Origin: Gordonia alkanivorans NBRC 16433 | Lineage (GTDB): Bacteria > Actinomycetota > Actinomycetes > Mycobacteriales > Mycobacteriaceae | Assembly: GCF_000225505.1 (NCBI RefSeq) | Contig: NZ_BACI01000050.1 | Span: 62,001 to 126,000 of the forward strand | Direction of reading: 5' to 3' | DNA length: 64,000 bases | Shown: positions 1-8,453 of the stretch, one piece after another | How positions within the stretch are numbered: the first letter of the stretch is position 1 | How the letters are laid out: each line of letters begins with the position of its first letter | Made by a program: the position numbers and the translations under genes | The notes under the pieces: model-generated | The model's input: the letters and a program-made list of their open reading frames with translations, nothing else | The model's database searches: none | What the model was told of the DNA's origin: nothing

Positions 1-382
1 GTAGCTCGCCGCGATGCGCACGACCCAGAAGGTCGATGAGGCAGTGGGTTTCCTTGCTCACCAGCAGCACCACGGACTTGGTGTCACGGGTGTCGGTGAG
101 GCGCCACTCGGTCTCGGGGCCGAGCTCGGCGGCGACCTCCGCGGCGAAGCGTGCGCGGAGTTCATCCGCGGTGAACGACACCTCGTCGGCGCGGATCGCC
201 TGCCGGGTGAAGAACCAGCCGGTGTCGTCGTCGGAGTGGTACGCGGCCTCGGTGATCCAGCCCCCGACATCGGTCAGGAAGGTCGAGATGCGGGCGACGA
301 TGCCCGTGCGGTCGGGGCAGCCGAGCGTCAGCACATAGCGATGCTCGGTCTGGTCGGTCGGGGTCAGCTGTCCGCTTGTCAC
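1..382 (-). CDS. purU: Formyltetrahydrofolate deformylase, N-terminal part
   Basis: This is the first ~127 residues of a minus-strand gene that leaves the window at its left edge. The N-terminus holds an ACT-type regulatory domain with the segment [17 protein letters not shown] and continues into [16 protein letters not shown], which is typical of PurU entering its catalytic formyltransferase-fold domain. PurU hydrolyses 10-formyl-THF to formate and THF and so balances one-carbon units for purine synthesis. The GTG start at 382 is preceded by the hexamer CACACT and a 7-base gap, consistent with a leaderless transcript. It is divergent from deoC with only 27 bp between the two start codons. 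Confidence 0.9.
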   Translation of the reverse strand, partial: MTSGQLTPTDQTEHRYVLTLGCPDRTGIVARISTFLTDVGGWITEAAYHSDDDTGWFFTRQAIRADEVSFTADELRARFAAEVAAELGPETEWRLTDTRDTKSVVLLVSKETHCLIDLLGRAHRGEL

Positions 383-409
383 GCCCCTCAGTGTGCCAAG
401 CTCGTCGAT

Positions 410-1087
410 GTGACGAACACGGACCTGCGGCGTAGCGACGTCGCCGCCATCATCGACCACACACTTCTGAAGCCCGAGGCCACCCGTGCCGACGCGGAGG
501 CCACCGTCGCCGAGGCCGCCCGTCTCGGCGTGTTCGCGGTGTGCCTGTCGCCGTCGATGCTCCCGATCGACACCGGTGAGCAGCGGACCTGCGTGGTCGC
601 CGGTTTTCCCTCGGGCAAGCACCACTCGCTGGTCAAGGCCGCCGAGGCCCGGCTGGCGGTGGATTCCGGGGCGCATGAGGTCGACATGGTGATCGACGTC
701 GGCGCCGCGGTCGACGGCCGATACGACGAGGTGTTCGCCGACGTCCTGACCGTGCGTGAGGCGGTCGGGGATTCGACACTGCTCAAGGTGATCATCGAGT
801 CGGCAGCGCTCCTGCAGATCGCCGGTCCGGACACGGTCACCGAGGTGTGCCGCCGTGCCGAGCAGGCCGGCGCGGGAATGGTGAAGACGTCGACCGGTTT
901 TCATCCCGCAGGTGGCGCGAGCGTCGAGGCGGTGCGGCTGATGCGCGCCGCGGTCGGCGACCGCGTCGGGGTGAAGGCGAGCGGCGGCATCCGGACGGCC
1001 GGGTTCGCCGCCGAACTCATCGCGGCCGGCGCGACGCGGCTGGGCCTGTCGTCATCGGCGACTGTGCTCGACGGCTTTCCCGAGTAG
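410..1087 (+). CDS. deoC: Deoxyribose-phosphate aldolase
   Basis: The 225-residue product matches the usual DeoC length. It cleaves 2-deoxyribose-5-phosphate to glyceraldehyde-3-phosphate and acetaldehyde in deoxynucleoside catabolism. [11 protein letters not shown] stands at the N-terminus. The Schiff-base lysine is in the segment [11 protein letters not shown], and the second conserved lysine is in [11 protein letters not shown]. An open frame continues upstream, but homology begins at the GTG at 410; the upstream part is antisense to purU. The last 36 bp overlap the convergent methyltransferase/oxidoreductase gene. From memory it corresponds to Rv0478 of M. tuberculosis. Confidence 0.93.
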   Translation: MTNTDLRRSDVAAIIDHTLLKPEATRADAEATVAEAARLGVFAVCLSPSMLPIDTGEQRTCVVAGFPSGKHHSLVKAAEARLAVDSGAHEVDMVIDVGAAVDGRYDEVFADVLTVREAVGDSTLLKVIIESAALLQIAGPDTVTEVCRRAEQAGAGMVKTSTGFHPAGGASVEAVRLMRAAVGDRVGVKASGGIRTAGFAAELIAAGATRLGLSSSATVLDGFPE

Positions 1088-2830
1088 CACGTCGGCCATC
1101 ACGAGGTCGGCGTTGATCGCCGCGCCCGCCGAGACCCCTTCGCCCATCGCGACGGTGACCACCGCGTTGAGCGTGGTGTTGTTCCCCGCCGCCCAGACGC
1201 CCGGAACCGCGGTCGCGCCCATCGGCCCGGTCTCGATGACGCCGCCCATCGGGGTCTGCGACAGCGTGCCGCCGAGGCGCTCGTAGAGGTCTCCGCGCAC
1301 CAGGAATCTCGGTGCGACGACGACGGCATCGGCCTGCAGGACCGTGCCGTTGGAGAGCTCGACTCCGTCGAGACGAGCTGTACCGGCGTCGTCGCGGGTG
1401 CGGACCCGCTCGACGGTCTCGTCGATGACGGACACCCCGGCGGCGGCCAGGTTCGCGCGGTCCTCGGCGACAATGGCATCCCCGGCATGCGCGACCAGGG
1501 TGACGTCGCCGGAGAGTTGCGCGAACAACAGTGCCTGATGGGCCGACATCGGGCTCGTCGCCAGCACCACGACGCGCGAACCGCGGGCCTCGTAGCCGTG
1601 ACAGTACGGACAGTGCAGCGCGTCGCGTCCCCAGAGTTCGGCGACGCCGGGGATCTCGGGCAGTTCGTCGACGAGGCCCGTCGCGAGCAGGAGACGTCGC
1701 GCCCGGACCGTGCCGCCCGACGCCAGGGTCAGGGTGAACCGATCGTCCTCCCGGCGGGCGTCGACGACGGTGCCGGAGCGGACTTCGCCGCCGTAGCCGC
1801 GGACCTCGTCGCGTCCCCGTGACAGCAACTCGAGTGGGGAGATGCCCTCCTGACCGAGCACGTTGTGTGCGCCCTCGGCCGGTGCGTTGCGCGGTTCACC
1901 GCCGTCGATGACGACGACCGAACGCAGTGAACGGGCAAGTGTCGTCGCGGCGCTCAACCCCGCGGCGCCGCCGCCGACGACGGCGACGTCGTGATCGGTG
2001 GCCGGCCGGGCGATCCACAGCCGGCGTCCGGCGGTCAGGGTGAGATCGGCGCGTCGATGCAGCGACGCGGGATCATCGGGGTCAATGAGGGAATCGAGAA
2101 GTGCCACATCCGAATCGGAGAGCACATCGGCCAGCCGGTGCCGGAACTGGCTGAACCAGTGGACCGCGTACCGGGCGATGGTCTCGTTGGGTCCGGTGCG
2201 TGCGATGCGGATCGTGTCGCGGTGGACGACGTCGAAGCCTGCCTCGCCGAGGGTTTCGGTCCAGTCGGCGAGCGCCTCCCATCCGGCACCGGCCGCGGCC
2301 TGGTGGCAGCGGTCCTCGAGCGTGCCCAGGGCCGAGTCGGCATCGGGCGCGAAGCGAGGGAGGCCGTCCATCTCGACGATCGCGACGACGCCGCCCGGAG
2401 CGAGCGCGGACGCGGCCTCGCGCAGGAGAGCCGCGGGGTCGGCGACATGGTGCAGCGACAACGCGGCCCAGATGACGTCGGGGGAGTGCAGCGGTGGCAG
2501 ACCGTCGTCGAGGTCGGCCACCACGGTGGTGGTTCGCGACTCGAATCCGCCGGCGCGGGCCCGTTCGCCGACGCGAGTGATCATCTCCGCGGAGCTGTCG
2601 ACCGCGATGAGGTGGGTTGCACCGAACCGGCGGGCGAGGGCCTCGGTGCCGGTGCCGGTTCCTGCGCCGAGGTCGACGATCCGTTGCGGTGCCCGTCCGA
2701 GATGTCGGGTGATCACGGTGGCCGCGTCGTCGATGTAGCTGCCGAGGAGTTCGGCATCGAGGTCGAGCGCCGACGCCAAGTGGTCGTGGTCATGGTCGTG
2801 TCCATGGGAGCGGGAATGCGAGTGGGTCAT
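1052..2830 (-). CDS. Fusion: class I SAM methyltransferase + thioredoxin-reductase-like FAD oxidoreductase
   Basis: This 592-residue single frame has three parts. Residues 1-17 are His/Asp-rich ([17 protein letters not shown]). Residues ~25-275 form a class I methyltransferase with motif [10 protein letters not shown] at 53-61 and D78 in the motif II strand. Residues ~279-592 form a thioredoxin-reductase-like flavoprotein with the FAD motif [12 protein letters not shown] and a CPYC redox pair at Cys407/Cys410. No stop or start codon lies at the junction. Domains of this GliT/HlmI-like type act on disulfides or small thiols, and the partner methyltransferase may S-methylate the same substrate; that link is inference. 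As I recall, most actinobacterial fusions put the oxidoreductase first, so this order is unusual. It is divergent from the XRE-cupin regulator across 48 bp. Confidence 0.85.
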   Translation of the reverse strand: MTHSHSRSHGHDHDHDHLASALDLDAELLGSYIDDAATVITRHLGRAPQRIVDLGAGTGTGTEALARRFGATHLIAVDSSAEMITRVGERARAGGFESRTTTVVADLDDGLPPLHSPDVIWAALSLHHVADPAALLREAASALAPGGVVAIVEMDGLPRFAPDADSALGTLEDRCHQAAAGAGWEALADWTETLGEAGFDVVHRDTIRIARTGPNETIARYAVHWFSQFRHRLADVLSDSDVALLDSLIDPDDPASLHRRADLTLTAGRRLWIARPATDHDVAVVGGGAAGLSAATTLARSLRSVVVIDGGEPRNAPAEGAHNVLGQEGISPLELLSRGRDEVRGYGGEVRSGTVVDARREDDRFTLTLASGGTVRARRLLLATGLVDELPEIPGVAELWGRDALHCPYCHGYEARGSRVVVLATSPMSAHQALLFAQLSGDVTLVAHAGDAIVAEDRANLAAAGVSVIDETVERVRTRDDAGTARLDGVELSNGTVLQADAVVVAPRFLVRGDLYERLGGTLSQTPMGGVIETGPMGATAVPGVWAAGNNTTLNAVVTVAMGEGVSAGAAINADLVMADVLLGKAVEHSRR

Positions 2831-2858
2831 GGCGTCGACGGTAGCGCACCCATGCTCG

Positions 2859-2890
2859 ATGGGCATATATTCTTGCCTATGACGCAAGAA
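2859..2890. promoter_or_regulatory. Overlapping inverted repeats at the regulator start codon
   Basis: The perfect repeat TTCTTGC-N7-GCAAGAA (2870-2890) spans the ATG of the XRE-cupin gene. A second, imperfect repeat ATGGGCA-N8-TGCCTAT (2859-2880) covers its -10 hexamer. The placement would block both initiation of the regulator and the short divergent promoter region, so this is a candidate autoregulatory operator. Binding by the neighbouring XRE protein is inference. Confidence 0.5.
2866..2871 (+). promoter_or_regulatory. Leaderless -10 box of the XRE-cupin gene
   Basis: TATATT is followed by 7 bases and then the ATG at 2879. The transcript would start at or next to the start codon. No ribosome-binding site is visible upstream. 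Confidence 0.55.
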
Positions 2891-3466
2891 CTCGACGCGG
2901 TGGTCCGGCAGCGCATTCGTGGTCTCCGGCTGGCCAAGGGCTGGACCCTCGATGCGTTGGCCGCGCGGTGCTACCTCTCCCCGTCGACGCTGAGCCGTAT
3001 CGAGACCGGTCACCGCCGGGTCGCGCTGGACCAGCTGGTCCCGATCGCACGGGCGCTGGGAACGACACTGGATCAGCTCGTGGAACCCGCCGATGACACC
3101 GACGTCGTGATCCGTCCCCAGCCGCACACCGCCGAGGGGATGACGATATGGCTGCTGTCCCGGGAGAACAGCCCGCAGGGGGTGACGGTCGCGAAGATGC
3201 GCTTCGAGCGTGAACAACCGCTCGGGGACCTGCGGGTTCACCCCGGTCGGGAATGGTTCACGGTGCTTTCCGGGACGGTGCGGCTCCTGCTCGGCGACCG
3301 CGCGATCATCGTCCCGGAGGGGGATGCGGCGGAATTCTCGACCATGATCCCGCATGCGATCTGCGCTCACGACGGCCCGGCCGAGGTGCTGTCGATCATG
3401 GACCACGCGGGCGAGCGCGCCCACATGCCGTCCGCGACGACCGCCGCCGACGATCCGCAACCGTGA
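2879..3466 (+). CDS. XRE-family regulator with C-terminal cupin domain
   Basis: The 195-residue protein has an N-terminal helix-turn-helix at residues ~8-62, seen in IRGLRLAKGWTLDALA and LSPSTLSRIETGHRRV. A cupin sensor domain follows at ~105-180 (HPGREWFTVLSGTVRLLLG ... IPHAICA). This architecture belongs to small-molecule-responsive repressors, but the ligand cannot be read from the sequence. The start is the ATG at 2879, where homology begins and a -10 box lies 7 bases upstream. An in-frame ATG at 2852 is less likely because it precedes the -10 box. It probably controls itself and the divergent methyltransferase/oxidoreductase fusion. Confidence 0.88.
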   Translation: MTQELDAVVRQRIRGLRLAKGWTLDALAARCYLSPSTLSRIETGHRRVALDQLVPIARALGTTLDQLVEPADDTDVVIRPQPHTAEGMTIWLLSRENSPQGVTVAKMRFEREQPLGDLRVHPGREWFTVLSGTVRLLLGDRAIIVPEGDAAEFSTMIPHAICAHDGPAEVLSIMDHAGERAHMPSATTAADDPQP

Positions 3467-3500
3467 GTCGTCAGCTCCGCGAACGACAACCGCAGATCGG

Positions 3501-3506
3501 TAGGCT
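3501..3506 (+). promoter_or_regulatory. Leaderless -10 box of the lprQ-like gene
   Basis: TAGGCT lies 7 bases before the GTG at 3514. This favours the GTG over the adjacent in-frame ATG at 3517 as the true start. Confidence 0.5.
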
Positions 3507-3513
3507 TGTTCGG

Positions 3514-4773
3514 GTGATGACTTCTCAGGCCCCGGTGAACCGACGTGCTGTGCTCGCCGCGGCCGGGGTCGGCGTACTCGGGGTCGCGATCGCGGCGTGT
3601 ACGGGTTCCGGTTCCGGCCCGGGCGACGACAAACCTGCCGAGCCGAAGGTCCAACTGACCTTCACCCCTCCGCTCGACGGTGAGGCGCCCAGTCCGATCG
3701 CCGAGATCGGCGTGCAGGCCGAGGGCGGCACGCTCAACCCGGACGTGAAGCTGACGAACCCCCGTGGGCGGGTGGTGAACGGGCGATTGTCGGAGGACCG
3801 GACGAGCTACACCATCGCCGAACCCCTGGGATACGGCACCGAATACACCTGGAGCGGAACGGCTCTCGGGATCGACGGCAAGACCGTGCCGGTCGCCGGG
3901 AGCTTCACCACCCTCGAACCGTCGAGTCAGCTGAACGTCGTCGTCAACATCGGCGACGGCCAGGAGGTCGGCATCGCCGCGCCGATCATCCTGAAGTTCA
4001 ACGGGACCGTCGAGGACAAGGAAGCGGTGGAGCGGGCCCTCACCGTCACGACCACGCCGCCCACCGAGGGATCGTGGGCGTGGCTCGGCGAGGACAACGG
4101 TTCACGCGTCCACTGGCGACCCCGCGAGTACTGGGCGCCCGGCACCAAGGTGCACATGGACGCGAAGCTGTACGGCCTCGATCACGGTGGCGGTGCCTAT
4201 GGGGCCGCCGACGTGACGAGTGACTTCTCGATCGGCCGAGCGCAGGTCGTGCAGGCCGTGGAGTCCTCGCACCGCATCGTCGTACTCCGTGACGGCGCCG
4301 AGCTGATGTCGTTGCCCTGCAGCTACGGCGGCGGCGATCTCGACCGCAACGTGACCCGTTCCGGCATCCACGTGGTCACCGAGAAGTACGACGAGTTCTT
4401 CATGAGCAACCCGGCCGCCGGTTACTTCAACATCCGGGAACGCTGGGCCGTGCGCATCTCCAACAACGGCGAGTTCATCCACGCCAACCCCGAGACGGTC
4501 AATGTCCAGGGCACGGCGAACGTCACCAACGGGTGCATCAACCTGTCGGAGGCCGACGCCGAACGCTACTTCCGGGTGGCCGTCTACGGCGACCCGGTCG
4601 AGGTCTCGGGTACGCGAATCCCGTTGTCGGAGGCCGACGGTGACATCTACGACTGGATCTTCGACTGGGAGGCCTGGCAGGGCATGTCGGCCATCGAGGG
4701 CGAGGTGACGGAGTCGTCGGTGCCGGCGACGCCCAGCGGCGCCCCGACCTCCAACGTTCCCGCACCTCGCTGA
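3514..4773 (+). CDS. lprQ: L,D-transpeptidase lipoprotein, LprQ/LdtMt5-like
   Basis: The 419-residue exported lipoprotein has twin arginines at 10-11, a hydrophobic stretch, and a lipobox IAAC with Cys29. Ig-like domains follow, then a YkuD transpeptidase domain that would form 3-3 cross-links in peptidoglycan. Catalytic Cys341 and the upstream His323 are visible. The usual [S/T]HGC motif reads TNGC, with Asn339 in place of His. The tail is rich in Pro, Ser and Thr. Gene order (regulator, this gene, SDR, ROK) matches Rv0483-Rv0485 as I recall it, which supports the LdtMt5 assignment over LdtMt1/2. It is convergent with the SDR gene, 12 bp away. Confidence 0.87.
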   Translation: MMTSQAPVNRRAVLAAAGVGVLGVAIAACTGSGSGPGDDKPAEPKVQLTFTPPLDGEAPSPIAEIGVQAEGGTLNPDVKLTNPRGRVVNGRLSEDRTSYTIAEPLGYGTEYTWSGTALGIDGKTVPVAGSFTTLEPSSQLNVVVNIGDGQEVGIAAPIILKFNGTVEDKEAVERALTVTTTPPTEGSWAWLGEDNGSRVHWRPREYWAPGTKVHMDAKLYGLDHGGGAYGAADVTSDFSIGRAQVVQAVESSHRIVVLRDGAELMSLPCSYGGGDLDRNVTRSGIHVVTEKYDEFFMSNPAAGYFNIRERWAVRISNNGEFIHANPETVNVQGTANVTNGCINLSEADAERYFRVAVYGDPVEVSGTRIPLSEADGDIYDWIFDWEAWQGMSAIEGEVTESSVPATPSGAPTSNVPAPR

Positions 4774-4785
4774 ACCGCGAGCGCG

Positions 4786-5562
4786 CTAGCCGGTCTTGAT
4801 GTTTCGTCGTGCCGACGCCTGATCACGAGGCATGAGGACGATCTGGTCGAGGTTCACGTGCGGCGGGCGGGAGGCGACGAATCCGACGACCTCGGCGACG
4901 TCGTCCGCGGTCAGTGGGGTGAGGCCCTGGTAGACGGCGTCGGCGCGGTCCTTGTCGCCCTCGAACCGCACGAGCGAGAAGTCGGTCTCGACCATGCCCG
5001 GGCAGATCTCGGTGAGACGCACCGGCTGGCCGAGAAGTTCGTAGCGCAGGGTGCGATGGGTGACCGCCTGGGCGTGCTTGGCCGAGGTGTAACCGGCGCC
5101 GTTGTCGTAGGCCTCGAGGGCGGCGATCGAGGTGATGGCGACGATCAGCCCGTCACCGGATGCGATGAGCGCGGGGATGAGTGCCTTGGTGATCCGCAGG
5201 CTGCCCAGGACGTTGGTCTCCCACATCCAGCGCCAGTCGTCGAGGTTCGCGTTAGACACCGGGTCGAGGCCCTTGGCTCCGCCGGCGTTGTTCACGAGGA
5301 CGTGGACCCGGTCGAGGCCCTCGACGAACGCCGCGACCGAAGCCTCGTCCGTGACGTCGAGCTGCTTACCGGTTCCACCGATCTCGGCGGCGAGCGCCTC
5401 GACGCGGTCGACCCGACGTGCGCCGAGCACCACGTGGTACCCCTGCTTCGCCAGCTGACGGGCCGTCGCGGCGCCGATGCCGGAACTCGCTCCGGTGACG
5501 ACGGCGATCGGTCGCTGGTCCGAGGTCTGTGCGGTGGCTCCGGTGCTGGTGTCAGGGCTCAT
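4786..5562 (-). CDS. SDR-family NAD(P)-dependent oxidoreductase
   Basis: The 258-residue short-chain dehydrogenase carries the cofactor motif TGASSGIG near residue 24, NNAGG, a catalytic serine in VAITSIAA and the active-site YTSAK. It resembles the YdfG/serine 3-dehydrogenase-like group, but the substrate is unknown. It is the positional counterpart of Rv0484c next to lprQ. The minus-strand hexamer TAAGGT (5569-5574) sits 6 bases before the ATG, so the message is probably leaderless. It is divergent from the ROK regulator. Confidence 0.88.
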   Translation of the reverse strand: MSPDTSTGATAQTSDQRPIAVVTGASSGIGAATARQLAKQGYHVVLGARRVDRVEALAAEIGGTGKQLDVTDEASVAAFVEGLDRVHVLVNNAGGAKGLDPVSNANLDDWRWMWETNVLGSLRITKALIPALIASGDGLIVAITSIAALEAYDNGAGYTSAKHAQAVTHRTLRYELLGQPVRLTEICPGMVETDFSLVRFEGDKDRADAVYQGLTPLTADDVAEVVGFVASRPPHVNLDQIVLMPRDQASARRNIKTG

Positions 5563-5641
5563 GGGCCCACCTTACGACCAGGTCGCGACCCGGCCCTCAC
5601 GACACCGCACGACGCCGCGCCCGTGTGTGCACGCGCACTGC

Positions 5642-5647
5642 TACATT
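5642..5647 (+). promoter_or_regulatory. Leaderless -10 box of the ROK gene
   Basis: TACATT is followed by 6 bases and the ATG at 5654. Confidence 0.5.
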
Positions 5648-5653
5648 CGTCCC

Positions 5654-6781
5654 ATGCGTGGGGGAGTGATCCCGGCGGCGCTGCAACTGACGTCCACTCC
5701 GGCGGCCGCGGTATTGCACGCGATCCGGATCGGTGGGCCGGTGACCAGGGATCAGCTCGCCTCGACGACCGGGCTGTCCGCCGCGACGATCAACCGCCAG
5801 GTCCATGCCCTCGCCGCCCACGGACTCGTCGCCGAGCGTCCCGATCTCGCGGGACCGAAAACCATTGGCAGGCCCAAGAATCCGCTGACCATCGACCGGG
5901 ACTCGCTGTGTGTCGCGGGACTGCACATCGGTGCGCGGCGCTCGGTCCTGGTCATCGCCGATCTCGGTGGACGCACCCTGCACAGCCATGCCGTGCTCAC
6001 CCCGTCGGGTGATCAGCAGGAGGCGATCGAGCAACTGTGCGCGCGGCTCGCCGAGCTCGCCGGCCGATTCGGCGGACGTCGTCTGCTGTGGGGCGGGGTG
6101 GCGCTCGGCGGTGCGGTCGACGCGGAGACGGGTGTGGTGGATCACCGCGTCCTCGGCTGGCACCAACTCCCGGTGGGCGAAACGCTTGCGGCGCGTCTCG
6201 ACACCCCCGTGTCGGTGTGTGAACACGTCGAGGCGATGGCCGCCGCGGAACTGTTGCTGGCCGGATCGCGGGACGCATCCGGAACCGGACTCTTCTTCTA
6301 CGCCCGCGAGACCGCCGGTATGGCAATGACTCTCGAAGGCCGGGTCCACGTCCCCGAGCGCGGGGCCGGGACCATCGCGCACCTGCCCGTGTCCGCGCCG
6401 GTGCTCGCCCCGGGACACACCCGGGTGCGGCTGCAGAACGTCATCGGCGACGACGCCGCACAGGCGGCAGCCCACCGCCTCGGCATCGATCCGGACTCGT
6501 CGCGCATCGTCGACGAACGCGCACGGGTCCTCGGGGAGGCAGTCGCGATGATCCGCGACGTGATCAACCCGGACACCATCGTCGTCGCCGGCGACGCGTT
6601 CTCGGCGCACCCGCACGGGCTTGCGCCGGTGCAGGCGGCGTTCGACGAGGCGTCGACGCTCGACCGGCCGCTGGAGATCGCGCCGTCGAGATTCGGTGTG
6701 CACGTTCAGGAGAGCGCCGCGGTCGTGGTCGCGCTCAGCGTCATCTACGCCGATCCGATCGCCGCCGTCGCCACACTCTGA
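5654..6781 (+). CDS. ROK-family transcriptional regulator
   Basis: The 375-residue protein has an N-terminal winged helix-turn-helix (VTRDQLASTTGLSAATINRQ) and a sugar-kinase-like ROK domain with GVALGGAVD and, near the C-terminus, IVVAGDAFS. The canonical ROK zinc-site CxCGxxGC is not evident; the corresponding region reads RGAGTIAHLP, so kinase activity is unlikely and a regulator role is favoured. It is the positional match to Rv0485, a NagC-like regulator in M. tuberculosis. In that species mshA follows; here a transglutaminase gene follows instead. Confidence 0.85.
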   Translation: MRGGVIPAALQLTSTPAAAVLHAIRIGGPVTRDQLASTTGLSAATINRQVHALAAHGLVAERPDLAGPKTIGRPKNPLTIDRDSLCVAGLHIGARRSVLVIADLGGRTLHSHAVLTPSGDQQEAIEQLCARLAELAGRFGGRRLLWGGVALGGAVDAETGVVDHRVLGWHQLPVGETLAARLDTPVSVCEHVEAMAAAELLLAGSRDASGTGLFFYARETAGMAMTLEGRVHVPERGAGTIAHLPVSAPVLAPGHTRVRLQNVIGDDAAQAAAHRLGIDPDSSRIVDERARVLGEAVAMIRDVINPDTIVVAGDAFSAHPHGLAPVQAAFDEASTLDRPLEIAPSRFGVHVQESAAVVVALSVIYADPIAAVATL

Positions 6782-6851
6782 ATCGGCGGACCGTTCGCGT
6801 GCGGCACCGCCGTATGTGCCGTGCGGGAATTCATCCCCTACGGTGGGGGAC

Positions 6852-7661
6852 ATGACCCTGCCCCGCGATGTGTCCGCCCGACTCGAGGTGAGCATCGACG
6901 ACCCGACCGAACTCGAGATGCAGATCACGGTGGCGAAGCTGCCCGGCCTGCAACTGCAGGAGGAACTCAAGATCGAGCTGGACGGCAGTCCGGTCGCCGT
7001 GGAGGAGCTCGTCGCCGAACACGCGTCGCGCATCCACCGGATGCAACTCGATCGCGGACTGCTGACGATCGACTACACCGCCGAGATCCTCACCCCCGCG
7101 GACCCGATCCCGGTGGAGAGCACCGACCGGTCGCGATACCTGCGCCCCAGCCGATACGCCGAGTGCGACAAGTTCTTCGGATTCGTGGCCGGCCAGTTCA
7201 ATCTGTCGCTGCCCGAGGAGGAACTCCTCAACCAGGTGGTGGCCTTCGTCCAGCAGCGGCTCAACTACATCCCCGGGGCGAGCGATCCCATCGACGGTGC
7301 CGTCGACACCCTGCTCGCCGGGGCAGGTGTGTGCCGCGACTATGCGCACCTCGTCGTGGCGCTCCTGCGGGCGCTGAACATCCCCGCCCGGCTCGTCGCC
7401 GTGTACGCGCCGGGGTGCTCCCCGATGGACTTCCACGCCGTCGCCGAGGCGATCATCGACGACGAGTGGGTGGTCGTCGACGCGACGCGTCTGGCGCCGC
7501 GGCAATCGCTCGTGCGGATCGCCACCGGGCGCGACGCCGCGGACACCGCGTTCCTCGACAACCACCGCGGCACGATCACGCTCAACAACTACGCGGTGAC
7601 CGCGACTGTTCGCGGTGACCTGCCCTACGACGACGCGACCACCCGGGTCATGATCGGCTGA
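6852..7661 (+). CDS. Transglutaminase-like cysteine protein
   Basis: The 269-residue protein has a transglutaminase/protease-like core in its C-terminal half. The triad is visible: Cys161 in GAGVCRDYAH, His in DFHAVAE and Asp in VVDATRL. The N-terminal ~90 residues form a beta-rich domain seen in bacterial relatives. There is no signal peptide, so it should act in the cytoplasm. The ribosome-binding site GGTGGGGGA is next to the start. It follows the ROK gene by 70 bp and may share its transcript. Its substrate is unknown. Confidence 0.82.
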   Translation: MTLPRDVSARLEVSIDDPTELEMQITVAKLPGLQLQEELKIELDGSPVAVEELVAEHASRIHRMQLDRGLLTIDYTAEILTPADPIPVESTDRSRYLRPSRYAECDKFFGFVAGQFNLSLPEEELLNQVVAFVQQRLNYIPGASDPIDGAVDTLLAGAGVCRDYAHLVVALLRALNIPARLVAVYAPGCSPMDFHAVAEAIIDDEWVVVDATRLAPRQSLVRIATGRDAADTAFLDNHRGTITLNNYAVTATVRGDLPYDDATTRVMIG

Positions 7662-7667
7662 ACCGGT

Positions 7668-8453
7668 TCAGGCGTCGAGCGCGGCTCGGCGCTCGGTGGC
7701 CACGTAGTCGAAGACCGCGGCGACGTCGTCGGTGTCCTCGATGCGGAATCCGGCTGCGGTGGCACCCTCGCCGACCTTGATGCCGATGTCGCCGGCCTCG
7801 GGCCGCAGGTGCGCGAAGGCCTTCTCGTCGGTCACGTCGTCGCCGACGTAGATGACGACGTCGCAGTCGAGCCGCTCCCGCAGGACGTCGAGCGCATGCC
7901 CCTTGCTGGTCTCGATGACCGCGAGTTCGAGCACGCACTTGCCCTCGGTGGAATGCACGCCGTCCCAGGAGCCGGGGCCCGATCGTGCGCATTCGAGTGC
8001 CGTCGCGGCGTCGTCGGGATCCGCATTGCGCACGTGCAGCACGGTGCTCGCCGGTTTGGTCTCGACCGTCGAACCCGGGAAACGTGCTGAGATGTCACGC
8101 AGTTCGTCGATGAGCCGGACGAGCAGGGAGCGCGCGGCGTCGGTCACCTCGACCGCGAACCCGGTGTCGAACTCGCTGCCGTGACTCCCGACCAGCGTCA
8201 CCGGTACACCCAGGCCGGAAAGGCTTGCGAGGACGGCGATTTCACGACCGGAGATGACCGCGACCTCGGTGTCGGCCAGTGCTGCGGCCGACTCGAGTGC
8301 GGTGATCGACGCCGGGTTCGGGACCGCGTCCTCCGGGCGCGACACGATCGGCGCCACGCATCCGTCGTAATCGGATGCGACGAGCAACCGGCGAGCGCGT
8401 GCGGCCGCGGTGAGGGCCGCACGCAGGTCCGCGGGAATCCCGGTGTCACTCAT
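7668..8453 (-). CDS. otsB: Trehalose-6-phosphate phosphatase
   Basis: The 261-residue HAD-superfamily phosphatase has the nucleophile motif DYDG near residue 29, where the first Asp forms the phosphoenzyme. VISGRE and the C-terminal metal motif [10 protein letters not shown] are also present. It converts trehalose-6-phosphate to trehalose. Its ATG overlaps the otsA stop by 4 bp (ATGA), so the two are translationally coupled. The gene is compact, without the extra N-terminal module of some mycobacterial OtsB proteins. Confidence 0.93.
   Translation of the reverse strand: MSDTGIPADLRAALTAAARARRLLVASDYDGCVAPIVSRPEDAVPNPASITALESAAALADTEVAVISGREIAVLASLSGLGVPVTLVGSHGSEFDTGFAVEVTDAARSLLVRLIDELRDISARFPGSTVETKPASTVLHVRNADPDDAATALECARSGPGSWDGVHSTEGKCVLELAVIETSKGHALDVLRERLDCDVVIYVGDDVTDEKAFAHLRPEAGDIGIKVGEGATAAGFRIEDTDDVAAVFDYVATERRAALDA

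Noticed and set aside
1052-2830. Fusion gene as an assembly or frameshift artefact
   Set aside because: The two domains are joined in one frame without loss of conserved residues, and the linker reads naturally. Long-read or relative data would settle it, but nothing in the sequence suggests an error.
7658-7671. Perfect 14-bp palindrome CTGAACCGGTTCAG
   Set aside because: It joins the stop codons of two convergent genes and both TGA triplets are part of it. It is too short for a terminator and has no T-run. Chance is adequate.
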